The notes beneath the pieces were generated by a model. The model was given only the letters and a program-made list of their open reading frames with translations, searched no databases and was not told the DNA's origin. A program made the position numbers and the translations under genes. 64,000 bases of DNA from Conchocele bisecta (Eukaryota > Mollusca > Bivalvia > Lucinida > Thyasiridae), in assembly GCA_029237695.1 (NCBI GenBank), contig CM055277.1:40458242-40522241 (forward strand). The letters are read 5' to 3'. Below are positions 1-9,585 of this stretch, piece after piece. The first letter of the stretch is position 1. Each line of letters opens with the position of its first letter.

Positions 1-284
1 TTTTGTTATTGGTGAAAAAGTACTGACATTACAATATTTTTTTTAGATTTAATATGTTTAATAGCCAAACGTTTGTCGGCAGAAAAACGTGGAACAGACA
101 GTAGTTATATGATTTACACAGTCAATAAAGTTATTTCAAGGATTTGCTTTTTTTTCTCCATTTCTCAGGTTCTGTCGCTCAAGAAAATAACACGTCACCA
201 ACTGTGGCCGTAATACATGTAACAATATTGCAAATTTCGGAATAGATGCACAATTTCAAACACAATTTCAACTGTTCTGCCTAC

Positions 285-442
285 AAGGTGTATGATCACG
301 TGATGAAAACAACAACAACAAGTACTGGAACTTCCAGAAGGACTCCGATTCAAAGTACGTTTTCTTTTATTGTGTCTTTTATTGTGTCCTTATTATGTAA
401 CGGATTGTGATGACATATGACGCATCAAACGGGTCTTGTTAA
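285..442 (+). mobile_element. Left half of the MITE that received the viral insertion
   Basis: The intact paralogue at 43785-44185 is a ~400-bp repeat with inverted ends (AAGGTGTATGATCACGTG at one side, the complement CACGTGATCATGCACCTT at the other). In this copy it is split at TTAA by the viral element and resumes at 26006-26270. A fragment of the same family lies at 58061-58190. Confidence 0.8.
439..442. repeat. Left TTAA target-site duplication
   Basis: TTAA directly precedes the terminal repeat. The same TTAA follows the right terminal repeat at 26006-26009, and a single TTAA is present in the empty paralogous site at 43927-43930. Confidence 0.85.
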
Positions 443-464
443 AGGTACATGCCCACGTAGCAGG
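443..464 (+). repeat. Left terminal inverted repeat
   Basis: AGGTACATGCCCACG followed by TAGCAGG pairs with the complement of 25984-26005 with two mismatches. Beyond about 22 bp the similarity stops, which is very short for a Polinton. Confidence 0.75.
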
Positions 465-762
465 TTACACTGTACTACTACTTTTTATTTCTGTCATGCC
501 TTATATGAGCCATTTGTCCACCCACTAACGAGTTATTTTTAATTACGGCGCGTGTTAATTGGTGTTAAATTGCATTTTATATGCCGCGACCAGAAAGGGT
601 ATTTTCCGACCTCGTGATATTTTTACCAATACGCGTCACGTGACACGATCAATCATATCACATCTTTGACATGCGCAGTGAAGTATCGGAAATGGAGAAG
701 AAAAATCTCTGTTCGAGTCCAAATCGAACTATAAAAACTATCTAAAAATAATTTTGAAGTAA
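465..762. other. Left arm of the viral element, no gene seen
   Basis: AT-rich sequence with a CACGTGACACG stretch and a CATGCGCAG stretch, the latter also present in the right arm near 25790. No open frame of note was seen. Confidence 0.5.
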
Positions 763-1071
763 TTAATGCAATTTCAATGTGCACGCGAGTGATAGTTTAT
801 ATTCCAACACCCCATTTTCCTCCCCCAATATAGCTAATTTATTCCGCAGATCAGCAACTAAATCTACCAGCTCTAGTCTACCCTGTTCACTTTTAGCCAC
901 AGGGCAGCGTAGTTGCTTATGTCTACAAAAAGTTTGGGCACTAACGAATTTACAAGGGCATCTGGGGCATTGAAATTGCGGGGCGACATAAGGAAATTTT
1001 CTACGTCTCGATAGATGCCTTCGTAGATAGTCTTTACACGTAAACGTTTTACAACAAGTCACACACTCCAT
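763..1071 (-). CDS. Zinc-finger and coiled-coil protein of the viral left arm
   Basis: A 102-residue intact frame. Near the N terminus are two cysteine pairs: CVTC with a histidine 13 residues on, an incomplete finger; and CPRCPCKFVSAQTFCRHKQLRC, a C2HC-type finger. Residues about 68-95 look like a coiled coil (LVDLVADLRNKLAILGEENG). The ATG at 1071 follows a TATATATA run by a few bases. The host repeat block begins just upstream, so its promoter may be cut. Small zinc-finger plus coiled-coil proteins occur in large DNA viruses and in transposons. The function is unknown; sequence-specific DNA or RNA binding is an inference. It is transcribed outward, away from the polymerase. Confidence 0.55.
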   Translation of the reverse strand: MECVTCCKTFTCKDYLRRHLSRRRKFPYVAPQFQCPRCPCKFVSAQTFCRHKQLRCPVAKSEQGRLELVDLVADLRNKLAILGEENGVLEYKLSLACTLKLH

Positions 1072-1079
1072 TATATATA

Positions 1080-2500
1080 TGTATTTTTAGCCAGGTTTTT
1101 TAAAAAAAAATCCAGGCTATTGGATTGGCGAAAGCCGGGCGGGCGGGCGGGCGGGCGGGCGGCGGGCGGCGGGCGGCGGGCGGCGGGCGGCGCCGGGCGG
1201 CGTCCACAATCAATGTTAAGTTTTCGTGTTTGAGTCCATTTCTTTGTTACTGTACCACCTAGGACCACCAAACTTTCATAGCTTCATAATCAGGGGTGCC
1301 CACATATACACTATCCAACATGTTACATTTTTTTTAATTTTTTAACTTGACCCATTTTTTTCCGCGCAATCGACTTAGCCATTTTTAATGTTTAAGTTTT
1401 CGCGTTTTCAATGTTAAGTTTTCGTGTTTAAGTCCATTTCTTTGGTACTGTACCACCTAGGACCACCAAACTTTCACAGCTTCATAATCAAGGGGTGCCC
1501 ACCACATATCACTATCCAACATGTTACTTTTTTTTTTAACTTGACCCATTTTTTCCATTTTTTGCCGCGCAATCGACTTAGCCATTTTCAATGTTAAGTT
1601 TTCGCGTTTTCAATGTTAAGTTTTCGTGTTTAAGTCTATTTCTTTGGTACTGTACCACTAGGACCACCAAACTTTCACAGCTTCATAACCAAGGGGTGCC
1701 TACCAATATCAACTATCCAACATGTGACCATTGTTTTACCTTCACCTATTATTTCTACGTAATTGACTTAGCCATTTTCAACGTTAACTTTTTAACGTAC
1801 GTCTGGTTAAATTTTTTGGTTAAAACTTTTTTGTTATACTATATCTCTGCAACTGCTTCGCCCATTACCTTGAAACTTCACATGGGTGTTTATCATCGTC
1901 CATATTTTCACTCTAACCCCCAACCGTGCGGCCCCACCCTTGTGCGCAATGTCAAGGACAAATTACTTTGAATTTATTTGTTAAAGTTTTTTCGTGTACT
2001 ATATCTCTGCAACTGCTTCACCCATTACCTTCATACTTCACATGGGTGTTTATCATCATTGTCGCACCCGCTTGCGGAAAGCGCGATATCGTCGGCATTT
2101 TGGCATACGTCCGTCCGTCCGTACGTCCGTGTGTCCGGTTAAAGTTTTTTCGTTAAAGTTTTTCCATCTACTATATCTGTTTTGTTAGTGTCCATGCCTC
2201 GCCCCAAGGCGCGACATGAAGGCCACGGCCATCTAGTCTACAAAAAGTGGGTATAATTATGCTATCCAAGTGTCCATGCCTGGAAAAAACCTGGCCTTCG
2301 TGGCTTTGCCTCGTTTCTTGTTTCGTTAAAGTTTTTCCATCTACTATATCTATTATTTTAGTGTCCATGCCTCACCCCAAGGTGCGACATGCAGGCCACG
2401 GCCATCTAGTCTACAAAAAGTGGGTATAATTATGTTATCCAAATGTTCATGCTTGGAAAAAACCTGGCCTTCGTGGCTTTGCCTCGTTTCTTGTTATATA
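1080..2500 (+). repeat. Host repeat block inserted between zinc-finger and polymerase genes
   Basis: It starts with an imperfect inverted AGCCAGG...CCAGGCT, then a GCGGGC/GGCGGC simple repeat (1136-1200). About three ~200-bp units follow (1217-1760; shared words CCACCTAGGACCACCAAACTT), then two units around CTGCAACTGCTTC (1845-2060), then two ~180-bp units (2140-2495; AGTGTCCATGCCTC). The same family makes up the arrays at 30780-31160 and 47640-49610, so this is host DNA inside the viral element. Short open frames in it are not genes. Confidence 0.7.
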
Positions 2501-2581
2501 TTCAATTGGACGTGAACATTTACATGATGTTTTTTTTCACGTCCAATTGAACAGATACATTTCATAGGTTATATATACAGA
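2501..2581 (+). promoter_or_regulatory. Likely polymerase promoter with a 16-bp inverted repeat
   Basis: TTCAATTGGACGTGAA (2501-2516) is repeated in perfect inverse at 2536-2551 around a 19-bp T-rich spacer. A TATATA box (2571-2578) precedes the polymerase ATG at 2586. The dyad may be an operator or a hairpin; this is inferred from position only. Confidence 0.4.
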
Positions 2582-2585
2582 AAAT

Positions 2586-5500
2586 ATGATAACGCCAGAA
2601 ACTAGAGCAGAAATAGAAAGTTTGAGAAGAGAAGCCGAATCTCTAGGGATTACTTATAGTAAACGGTTGAGAGTTAGGGGGTTATTAAAGCTGATAAACG
2701 CCACAAAGAATGAGGCGTTTATGAAGCGATTTATCCGAGCCCACAAACGAGGAGCCTTTAAAGACCTCTCACTAGCAGAGGAAGTTGGTAACATAATTCA
2801 AAAAGAAAGTATTGCGGGGTTAAGGGTAGATAAACTCGCTCCGTATCTGACAACCAATTTTTATTTGAGATATTCATATTCTTACAAGCTAGAACATATG
2901 GAGGAAATTAAAAATGGAAAACCTATAACTGTAATATTTCACAAAAATCTCGGTGGTAGCGAACCACTATCATCAATGAAAACCCTTAAAAATTTGTTGT
3001 CAGATAAGGAGCAAACACGAATAATGTCTGATAAAATAGACAGACCAAATACAAAGTGGAAGTTTGTAAGATGGGTAGAGGTTTTTGTAAAGCTAATACA
3101 GGGCAGTAGGGGAATAGATTTGGGACTACAATCCAAAGAACAGCAGGAGGAGAACTTCCAGAATGGTTGAAGAATAAAAAAGGTATGTATTCTTTAGACC
3201 TTTGTCTGTTCAGGTGTCTAGCTATGCATATAACAGGTGCAATGACCGACAGATGCACCGACAAGGCAAAATAACTTAGTAAACAATACACCGGCAGTAA
3301 TGTTGTTTCTCCAATTCCTTTTTCAGATCTGAAAAAGGTTGAAGAGTTTTTTTAAATCGGTATAGAAGTATATCAACCGACACAAGGTGGTGTTTGGTGC
3401 TTGAAAAAGGTACCAGCGCACTATAAGGCAATAGGTAATAAACCAATGACAATAGGACTGTTTAATAATCACGCATTTCTGATAAAAAACCTTAAAAATC
3501 TATCTAAAATTTACGCCTGCGATAATTGCAAACAGAAATTCACGAAAGTGAGTAATATGAAGAGACACGGACCAAAATGTATGAAATATGAGACAAAAGT
3601 AATATGTGATGGTAATTATTTAGAGCGCCCGCGTTCGTCGTTCGAGAAAGCGTTCTACCCAAAAAGTTCTAACAGTTATGGTGCGATCGGTTGGATGTAC
3701 TCTGTGGAAAAGCAGGAGGGAATTCACAGAAACCAGAAACCACAGAAACCAATACAGTATATCAGTATCACGGCTGTTACTGGCACGGGTGCGAGATTCA
3801 TGCAAAGCATAGAAAAGAAGAACGTGCATCCACTATGAGAAGAGATAAATTAATTAGAAGCAAATAATTCAACCTAGTAGTTATGTGGGAATGCGAATTC
3901 CAAAGAACGGGTAAAGATATAAAGATCGGTTGCGACACTAATCTTTATCCATATCAGATAGTATATGATTTTGAGGCGTATCTCCAGCCAGAATTTGAAA
4001 CTCTCGGTAATAGTTTAGAATACGAGGCCGAGCACGTTCCGGTAAGCGTTAGTATAGGAGATAATTTCTCAGGAACAGTAACTCATATTTGTGATAAAGA
4101 TACTGAAAAACTCGTAGAAGATTTGAAAGTCAGGGGAAAAGCTATAAGAGAAGAAGTATGGTTAAGATATGGGTTTAATACAGAACATTTACGTAAAAAC
4201 CAAATCACCAAGATCGAACAGTGGATATATCAAGTACCGGTTATAGGTTTTAACAGCAGTAAGTACGATATAAACTTAATAAAGAAATATCTAGTAGGCG
4301 AACTGGCATCAACAACAAAGAAAGTAATGGTCGGAAAACGTGCAAACGCAACAATATTTCTATTTACTCCAGAGTTTAGATTTCTTGATGTAATACTTTA
4401 TCTAGGACCAGGTGTAAGTTACGATAGTTGGATAAAAGCCTAATCTTTCTTTCCTTACGAGTGGTTCGATTCTCCAGACAAACTGGATTACCCAGGACTA
4501 CCGGATATAGAGAATTGGTATTCCAAACTATCTGGGAAAATGTTAATAGATGAAACAGAATTAAGTAAATGTCGTAGAAACTTTCAGAGATTGGTTGAAA
4601 TATTACAACGATTTATATGTAGCACCGTTCATAGAAGCGGTGGGAAAAATGTGTGAATTTTATAAACACAGAGGTGTGGATATTTTCAAAGATGCGGTAA
4701 CACTACCTGGAGTAGCTATACAATATTTATTGAGAGGAACCATTAAAGAACAAAAATCTTCAAAGACTATTATACCGGAGGATGCTCTATATGCACCAAA
4801 AGAAGAAACATACGAAATGATGAAAGACGCTCTAGTTTGTGGTCCATCAATAGTATTTACACGATATGCAGAAGCCGGTGTTTCAAAGATTAGAACCACA
4901 CCTGTGCAAAAGTATGGGTAAAACATGTCAGGCTGTTTTGGGGTACGATGCAAACGCGTTATATTTATCTACGTTAAATAAAGAGATGCCGTGTGGGAGA
5001 GAAACTATACACCATATAGATACCTCACATAACCCTAAATTTATTAAAACGTTTTGTAAAAGAGTTTTATCTGGAGACTGGTTTGGGTTTGCGGAGGTGG
5101 ATATAGAAGTTCCACACAACTTAAAATATTAGTTTTCTGAAATGTCTCCAATATTTATAAACAGAGAAGTAGAGGTTGATGAAGTTCCCGCACACATGTT
5201 AAAATATTTAAAAGATACTGGCCGAACAAGAGGAGATGGAAAAAAATTGGTTGGATCTATGACCGCCACTAAAGTACTGCTGTACGCGCCACTGTTGAAA
5301 TGGTATTTAAAACACGGCCTAGAAATAACGGGAGTTCATCGTGTTATAGATTATATTAGTGGTAAACCCTTCGAATGGTTCGCGAAAGAAGTTACAGCCG
5401 CAAGACGAACGGGGGATGTAGAACCAAATAAGAAACCAGTAGCCGACATAATGAAATTATTAGGAAACTCGTGTGTTGTGGAAAAATGATAGAGGCAACG

Positions 5501-6210
5501 GAGAGACATTTACATACGAAATATACACAAGACGAAACCTGTGTTGACAAAGCATTAAGATCTACATTATTTGACGATTTGGAAGAGATAGGAGATGCGT
5601 ACGTAATATCTTCCCGAAAACCCCGGTGTGCAGTAAAGATACCCTTCCACTGCGGAATAGCGGTTTATCAACTAGCTAAATTGAGAATGTTGGAATTTTA
5701 CTACGAATTTCTAGACAAATACGTAAAAAGAGAAGACTTTGAATTAATACAGATGGACACGGATTGTATGTATATAGGAGTTAGTGGAAAAACAATAGAG
5801 GAATTGATTAGACCTAACTTATTAGATGAGTTTGAAAAAGAAAAAAAGAAATGGTTGGCTTGGGATAAATGGAGCGAAAGAGAGCCAGGACTTTTCAAAA
5901 TGGAATTTAGCGGAGATAGGGCGATAGCGTTATCTAGTAAGTGTTATTTCGTAGAAAAATTTAATTCTATTAATAAAAACTCTGCGAAAGGAATGTCCAA
6001 GAACTAACAATTTAAATTGGGATAAATATAAACGAGTACTAAGTGAAACTACAGAAGATGGAAAACACATTATAGATGTAGCACAAAATAGAGGATTTAA
6101 AATGAAAGACGGTGTTATGAAAACGTACTGTCAACACAAATTAGGACTCTCGGCACTACGATAAAAGACGCGTGTTACCAGACGGAATACATACAGAACC
6201 TCTCTACTGA
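2586..6210 (+). pseudogene. polB: Protein-primed DNA polymerase B (broken)
   Basis: Would replicate the linear viral genome with a terminal-protein primer. Landmarks in order: an N-terminal domain (2586-3170); a CDNCKQKFTKVSNMKRH zinc motif (~3515); an HGC-rich cysteine/histidine motif (~3775, other frame); exonuclease motif I YDFEAY (~3965); exonuclease motif II GFNSSKYD (~4250); a degenerate exonuclease III region (~4600); palm motif A YDANALYLST (~4940); motif B around LLGNS (~5460); and motif C MDTDCMYIG (~5755). Recognisable C-terminal coding runs to TGA at 6210. At least eight frameshifts or stops interrupt it, for example stops near 3272, 4441 and 5131 and frame changes near 3145, 3780, 4600, 4910 and 5470, so it is dead. 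The region is markedly more AT-rich than the integrase and capsid block that follows. Confidence 0.85.
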
Positions 6211-6245
6211 TTTATTAATAAAAAATCATCTTACGATTTATAAAT

Positions 6246-7277
6246 CTAAAGACTCTGACGATCTGGGGGTAGCTGGGTGTCAGAAGGCACCGCGAGAAGT
6301 TCTTCGCAAACAAACCCGCGAGATGGACCATCAGTCAAATAGTAGAGCACGGGCTCATCGGGTTTGGTAATAGATCTATCCAGATGATATACATTGAGAG
6401 ACCACACGGGATCAGTCGCGCGGCGCCTGCCACCTTCGAGCTCTACCTGTTGATAGAGGTACCGGACGTCAACATCCAATGGAAGCCGTTGCTCCTCTAA
6501 ACCAACGGGTCGCCCGCGCGACACGGCAGAGGGCTTACTCGTCACCCTTTTAGACTTGATGGCATCTACGGACTTCTTGTCGATCAATCTGGTCACCTCT
6601 CCGTTCAGTGCGGTGACCACGGCGGGCAGCCTGGCCACCCACGCGGTCGATCGCGTATGAGGGTCTACAAGCTCTTTGGCATATTGATGACCGAACAGCC
6701 TCTCAGCCAGGGTTCGATTGAATCGCTCCACGATTCCCTGGTCTCGGTAGATGTTGACGCGGCCGCGTCTGACAGAAACGTTGTGTTTAGACAATAGATG
6801 AGAGACCGCGCCCATGAACTCGCGGCCGGGATCGACCTGGAGAAGATTCGGCCATTTGAGAGAACTTCTTTTATATATTCGGGAAAGAGCCTCGTCCACC
6901 TCCTTAGACTCTTTCGTAGCCAGTGGCTCAGCCCCCTTATAGCGACTCGCTACGTCAACGACTGTCAGTGCGTACTTGTACGTTTTGTGGCCGACGCGAT
7001 CGTGAGGGAGAAATAGGAGATCTGCTTGGTGAACTTGGTTCGGCACCGGCACGTCGAATTTCGGGCGTGGAATATTGCGCGGCGCGGGCAAATAGATCTG
7101 CCAGATGGCCTGCTTCTTGAGCCATTCCTTGGTGGCGTTTTCAGAAACCTTGGTCGCCGCCGCGAGGTTCTTGATGACCGCGAGTCCCTTCCAGTAGCCG
7201 CGGGGGCTGTAGTACGTGTTTGCTAGCTTGCGCGCTAGGCGAACCGATAGTTTGGTATCAAGTTTGCACGTGTTCAT
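6246..7277 (-). CDS. Retrovirus-like (rve) integrase of the viral element
   Basis: An intact 343-residue frame. The catalytic triad is visible: Asp in VVDVASRY, Asp in LLQVDPGREF and Glu in GIVERFNRTLAERLF, the DDE core of Maverick-type integrases that insert the linear genome into host DNA. An N-terminal helix-turn-helix-like segment is followed by a linker, QIYLPAPRNIPRPKFDVP. The C terminus is short and no chromodomain was seen. It converges with the polymerase, 35 bp apart. The ATG at 7277 is the first in frame. Coding-looking sequence in another frame upstream (7290-7400) hints at a lost N-terminal extension. That this frame is open while polymerase is ruined is notable. Confidence 0.85.
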   Translation of the reverse strand: MNTCKLDTKLSVRLARKLANTYYSPRGYWKGLAVIKNLAAATKVSENATKEWLKKQAIWQIYLPAPRNIPRPKFDVPVPNQVHQADLLFLPHDRVGHKTYKYALTVVDVASRYKGAEPLATKESKEVDEALSRIYKRSSLKWPNLLQVDPGREFMGAVSHLLSKHNVSVRRGRVNIYRDQGIVERFNRTLAERLFGHQYAKELVDPHTRSTAWVARLPAVVTALNGEVTRLIDKKSVDAIKSKRVTSKPSAVSRGRPVGLEEQRLPLDVDVRYLYQQVELEGGRRRATDPVWSLNVYHLDRSITKPDEPVLYYLTDGPSRGFVCEELLAVPSDTQLPPDRQSL

Positions 7278-7410
7278 GGTATGCGAAGTATTCTAATATA
7301 TCCGAAAATCTCCAACATGCCCTCGCCAGATCGTCCGGTAACTGCGTCGTTAATAATAAACCTTTGTTGGAAGTACAATCACGATTGAAGGTTAAGTTCT
7401 GAAGGAACTC

Positions 7411-7452
7411 GGAGGAATCTAATTAATCCAATCTCGATTGGGAGGAATCTAA
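7411..7452. repeat. Direct repeat enclosing a CCAAT palindrome
   Basis: GGAGGAATCTAA occurs at 7411-7422 and again at 7441-7452, enclosing TTAATCCAATCTCGATTG. The enclosed piece belongs to the dispersed CCAAT/ATTGG palindromes of this element. Confidence 0.6.
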
Positions 7453-7610
7453 CATCCGCTTTGCGAAAAGTGTGGCCGCTTTTTCGTCATCGCCCACGTC
7501 TCGAGAGAATCTCGGGCCAGACGAATCATACTCTTTGCACCAGCTAAACGGTGTTTAAGGGTCGTGTAGCCTACATCGATCATAGCGTAATAAAGTTCGT
7601 CAACTAACAT
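7449..7610 (-). CDS. Small hypothetical viral protein (53 aa)
   Basis: The frame runs from the ATG at 7610 to a TAG at 7449-7451. It begins MLVDELYYAMIDVGYTTLKH and ends in a basic, serine-containing tail. A strong A/T run with TATAAATATATATATATA (about 7613-7632) lies just upstream, as expected for a promoter. It sits in line with the minus-strand gene block, between the integrase and the 144-aa membrane protein. No family was recognised. It could be a real small gene or the detached 5' end of a longer integrase transcript. Confidence 0.4.
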   Translation of the reverse strand: MLVDELYYAMIDVGYTTLKHRLAGAKSMIRLARDSLETWAMTKKRPHFSQSGC

Positions 7611-7675
7611 CGTTCTATATATATATATTTATAAAAACAATTTTTTTTAAATAATTATTGCTTATTGCTTATTGC

Positions 7676-8110
7676 TTATTTCAATTTCGATTGAATATAG
7701 TAGCTGACGATACCCGTCGCAAACATTCCCGCGACGATGAACGCGATCTCGCGGTCTTTTTGGGCCTCTGATGGTACATAGAAATCTGAAAGCTGGGGCT
7801 CGGGATCCAGCGGTGAGAGACTTTTCTGCGGATATGCCCGCGCGTACTCGCGGATGGCGTCGTCAAAGTTCCGGAAAGTTTGTATGGCGTGATTCTCGCG
7901 ACAAAGATCTTCGTTGAGCCAGTCCAGACGGGCGGTTCGTTTTTCAGACCATGCTTCCTTTGCGCTATTGAGTTGTTCTACAGCTAAATCATGACGCTTG
8001 CGCTCCTCATTCGCGTCCGAGCTTTTCAGTTTCGAGAAGAAATAGTTGCTACCGCTGAAAACCAATGCGTTCACCACAGCACCACATAATAGCATTGCGA
8101 TCGAAGCCAT
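7676..8110 (-). CDS. Maverick-associated small membrane protein (144 aa)
   Basis: Intact frame. There is a hydrophobic segment at the N terminus (about residues 3-25, MASIAMLLCGAVVNALVF), a charged helical middle that probably forms a coiled coil (about 30-75), the conserved-looking LSDFYVPSEAQKDREIAF, and a second hydrophobic segment at the C terminus. I recognise this type as a recurrent companion gene of Maverick/adintovirus elements in invertebrate genomes; its function is not established to my knowledge. Its ATG overlaps the stop of the upstream gene (TAATG arrangement), pointing to compact viral gene packing. Confidence 0.7.
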   Translation of the reverse strand: MASIAMLLCGAVVNALVFSGSNYFFSKLKSSDANEERKRHDLAVEQLNSAKEAWSEKRTARLDWLNEDLCRENHAIQTFRNFDDAIREYARAYPQKSLSPLDPEPQLSDFYVPSEAQKDREIAFIVAGMFATGIVSYYIQSKLK

Positions 8111-8343
8111 TATTTCAATATATTAGAGGGTATAATTCCAGCTTTAATTAGGTAATCTCGGGTCCAAACTGTGGTCATTATATCTAAGGTCACGAACCCT
8201 ACGTCTCTCACAGTAAAGTCCAATTTGGGAGTGGACCTTCCTAAGGTCATCTTTGCTAGTTGAGCATACCCGATACTGAGACCCGATATCACCACTGTGT
8301 GATAAAGCGCATTCACTATCATTTTACAATCGTGTTCATCCAT
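8110..8343 (-). CDS. Maverick-associated small protein (77 aa)
   Basis: Intact 77-residue frame, start at 8343, stop overlapping the next ATG at 8110. A hydrophobic first half (NALYHTVVISGLSIGYAQL) and a second weak hydrophobic stretch ending KAGIIPSNILK suggest membrane association. It is a recurrent small gene next to the 144-aa protein in such elements; its role is unknown. It lies 5 bp downstream of the preceding gene's stop. Confidence 0.65.
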   Translation of the reverse strand: MDEHDCKMIVNALYHTVVISGLSIGYAQLAKMTLGRSTPKLDFTVRDVGFVTLDIMTTVWTRDYLIKAGIIPSNILK

Positions 8344-8348
8344 TATAA

Positions 8349-8933
8349 TTATTGCATATAAAAGGGATCGTGATCAATGTTTAAATGGGGCGCATCCAAT
8401 TGCGATTGGTGTTTCGTAACTTTCTTCGGAACCGCATCCAACAGTGTTGGGGGTTGTTTTTTCAATTTCACCCAATTTGCGATTGGTGTTGATGATTGGT
8501 GTAATAGGGTGTATTTCAACACACACAGGGTGCCCACAACTGCCAGACCACCACCAACAACCCACGGGATGATCCAGGTAGGATTGGTGTAATAGGGGGT
8601 AGGAGCTACAGCAATCGGAGATTTCTCTTCCAATTCGTGGATTGGGGGAGAAACAGCTGCCAACGGGTGTTTTGCTGTTTCAACAGCAATCGGGGATTGC
8701 AACGAACGTTTGGCATCTCGAAGCTCGGCGAGTATTTTATATTGTTTAGCTTTTCGGGTGGCAGCCGCTGCCCGCCCAGCTGCCTGTCTTTTTGGGTTTT
8801 TATGTCGTGTCGGGTTCAACTCCAATTTCGATTGGGTAGGAGAAATCGGGTTCAACTCCAATTTCGATTGGGTTGGAGGTGCAATCGGGGATTGCGGTTC
8901 CGTCACTCTCGCAGGTGCGTCTTGTGTCATCAT
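8349..8933 (-). CDS. Basic, proline-rich Maverick-associated membrane protein (194 aa)
   Basis: Intact frame. The N-terminal third is proline-rich and repetitive (QSKLELNP occurs twice). Then comes a basic helix around RHKNPKRQAAGRAAAATRKA, and a single transmembrane segment around residues 124-145 (WIIPWVVGGGLAVVGTLCVL), then a polar tail. The basic stretch suggests DNA or core contact in a virion, which is an inference from composition. Several CCAATTTCGATTGG-type palindromes fall inside the coding sequence and generate the repeated peptide. The N-terminal coding overlaps the end of the upstream gene's frame. Confidence 0.65.
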   Translation of the reverse strand: MMTQDAPARVTEPQSPIAPPTQSKLELNPISPTQSKLELNPTRHKNPKRQAAGRAAAATRKAKQYKILAELRDAKRSLQSPIAVETAKHPLAAVSPPIHELEEKSPIAVAPTPYYTNPTWIIPWVVGGGLAVVGTLCVLKYTLLHQSSTPIANWVKLKKQPPTLLDAVPKKVTKHQSQLDAPHLNIDHDPFYMQ

Positions 8934-9460
8934 TTTCTGAGGTTATAGTTCGTGGGCATATATGTCCAAATTGACAGTGTTTACCCGTGGTCAACGCGGT
9001 TGTCAGTGGAGCTAAGTACATTCCAAACTTGTGATAAATTGAGCAGCAGGCTGTTCTAAGAGTGTGTCCTATAAAAGGGTCAGTCTCTAGATCGCGAATC
9101 AACCCCGCGGTGTTTGGTATAGGGAGAAGTATACTAACAGCGGTAGCGTACAAATGAATAGCCGCCGATCCAAGAGTTTTTGTCATCTCATCGCGCATAC
9201 ATTTGATCAATCTCGACATCTGACATCTTATCCACCTGACAAACTGATAGACGCCTACCGAGATAATGCTCCGATTGTCCCCCAGCAACGAGCGCAGCTA
9301 GCCGCTCGCGTCGCGCCGCGTTTTCATTTTCATTCGTGCCGACAGGTGTTCCATCTGTCGGGATCAACGGAGTTGAGGTTTCAGTTCCTCTCAATTCTCG
9401 ATTGGTGTTGGGCACGAGTGTTTCTTCCATTAGCTGATCGAGAAGTTCGTCGAAGTTCAT
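8800..9460 (-). pseudogene. Maverick-associated structural gene, frameshifted
   Basis: I place the start at 9460 because the shared viral motif (9467-9484) lies 6 bp upstream. Coding begins MNFDELLDQLMEE, continues to about 9190, then shifts frame near 9195 to a segment containing DEMTKTLGSAAIHLYATAVS and KHCQFGH, with a possible metal-binding Cys/His pair. That second frame stays open to 8800 but overlaps the next gene, so the true end is uncertain. An in-frame hydrophobic extension to an ATG at 9622 exists; it begins inside a minisatellite and is doubtful. The family recurs in Mavericks; its function is unknown. Confidence 0.6.
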
Positions 9461-9466
9461 TATTGC

Positions 9467-9484
9467 TAATTTTCTTAAAATTAA
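9467..9484 (-). promoter_or_regulatory. Shared 18-bp viral motif, copy 1
   Basis: Complement reads TTAATTTTAAGAAAATTA, 6 bp before the ATG at 9460. Exact copies lie at 9767-9784 and 11648-11665, and a 17/18 match at 24099-24116. Confidence 0.6.
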
Positions 9485-9585
9485 TTTTACTATACTGACA
9501 AGTCTCATAAGTCTAACATATTGGCAAGCGCACCACCCGATACTTATGATCACCGTTATGCTCGCAACAAAGCTCGCAGCGGAGC

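Larger units (their letters stand above)
1..442 (+). repeat. Left fragment of segmental duplication copy 1
   Basis: This stretch matches 43475-43930 almost base for base apart from small indels. It ends at the TTAA where the viral element begins, and the same duplicated sequence resumes at 26006. From 285 it contains the left half of a MITE-like repeat starting AAGGTGTATGATCACG, whose right half is at 26010-26270. No gene is seen here. Confidence 0.9.

Noticed and set aside
1071..1271. Pro/Arg/Ala-rich frame
   Set aside because: Produced by the GCGGGC simple repeat.
8377..8948. Plus-strand frames opposite the 194-aa gene
   Set aside because: Shadow frames on the antisense strand.
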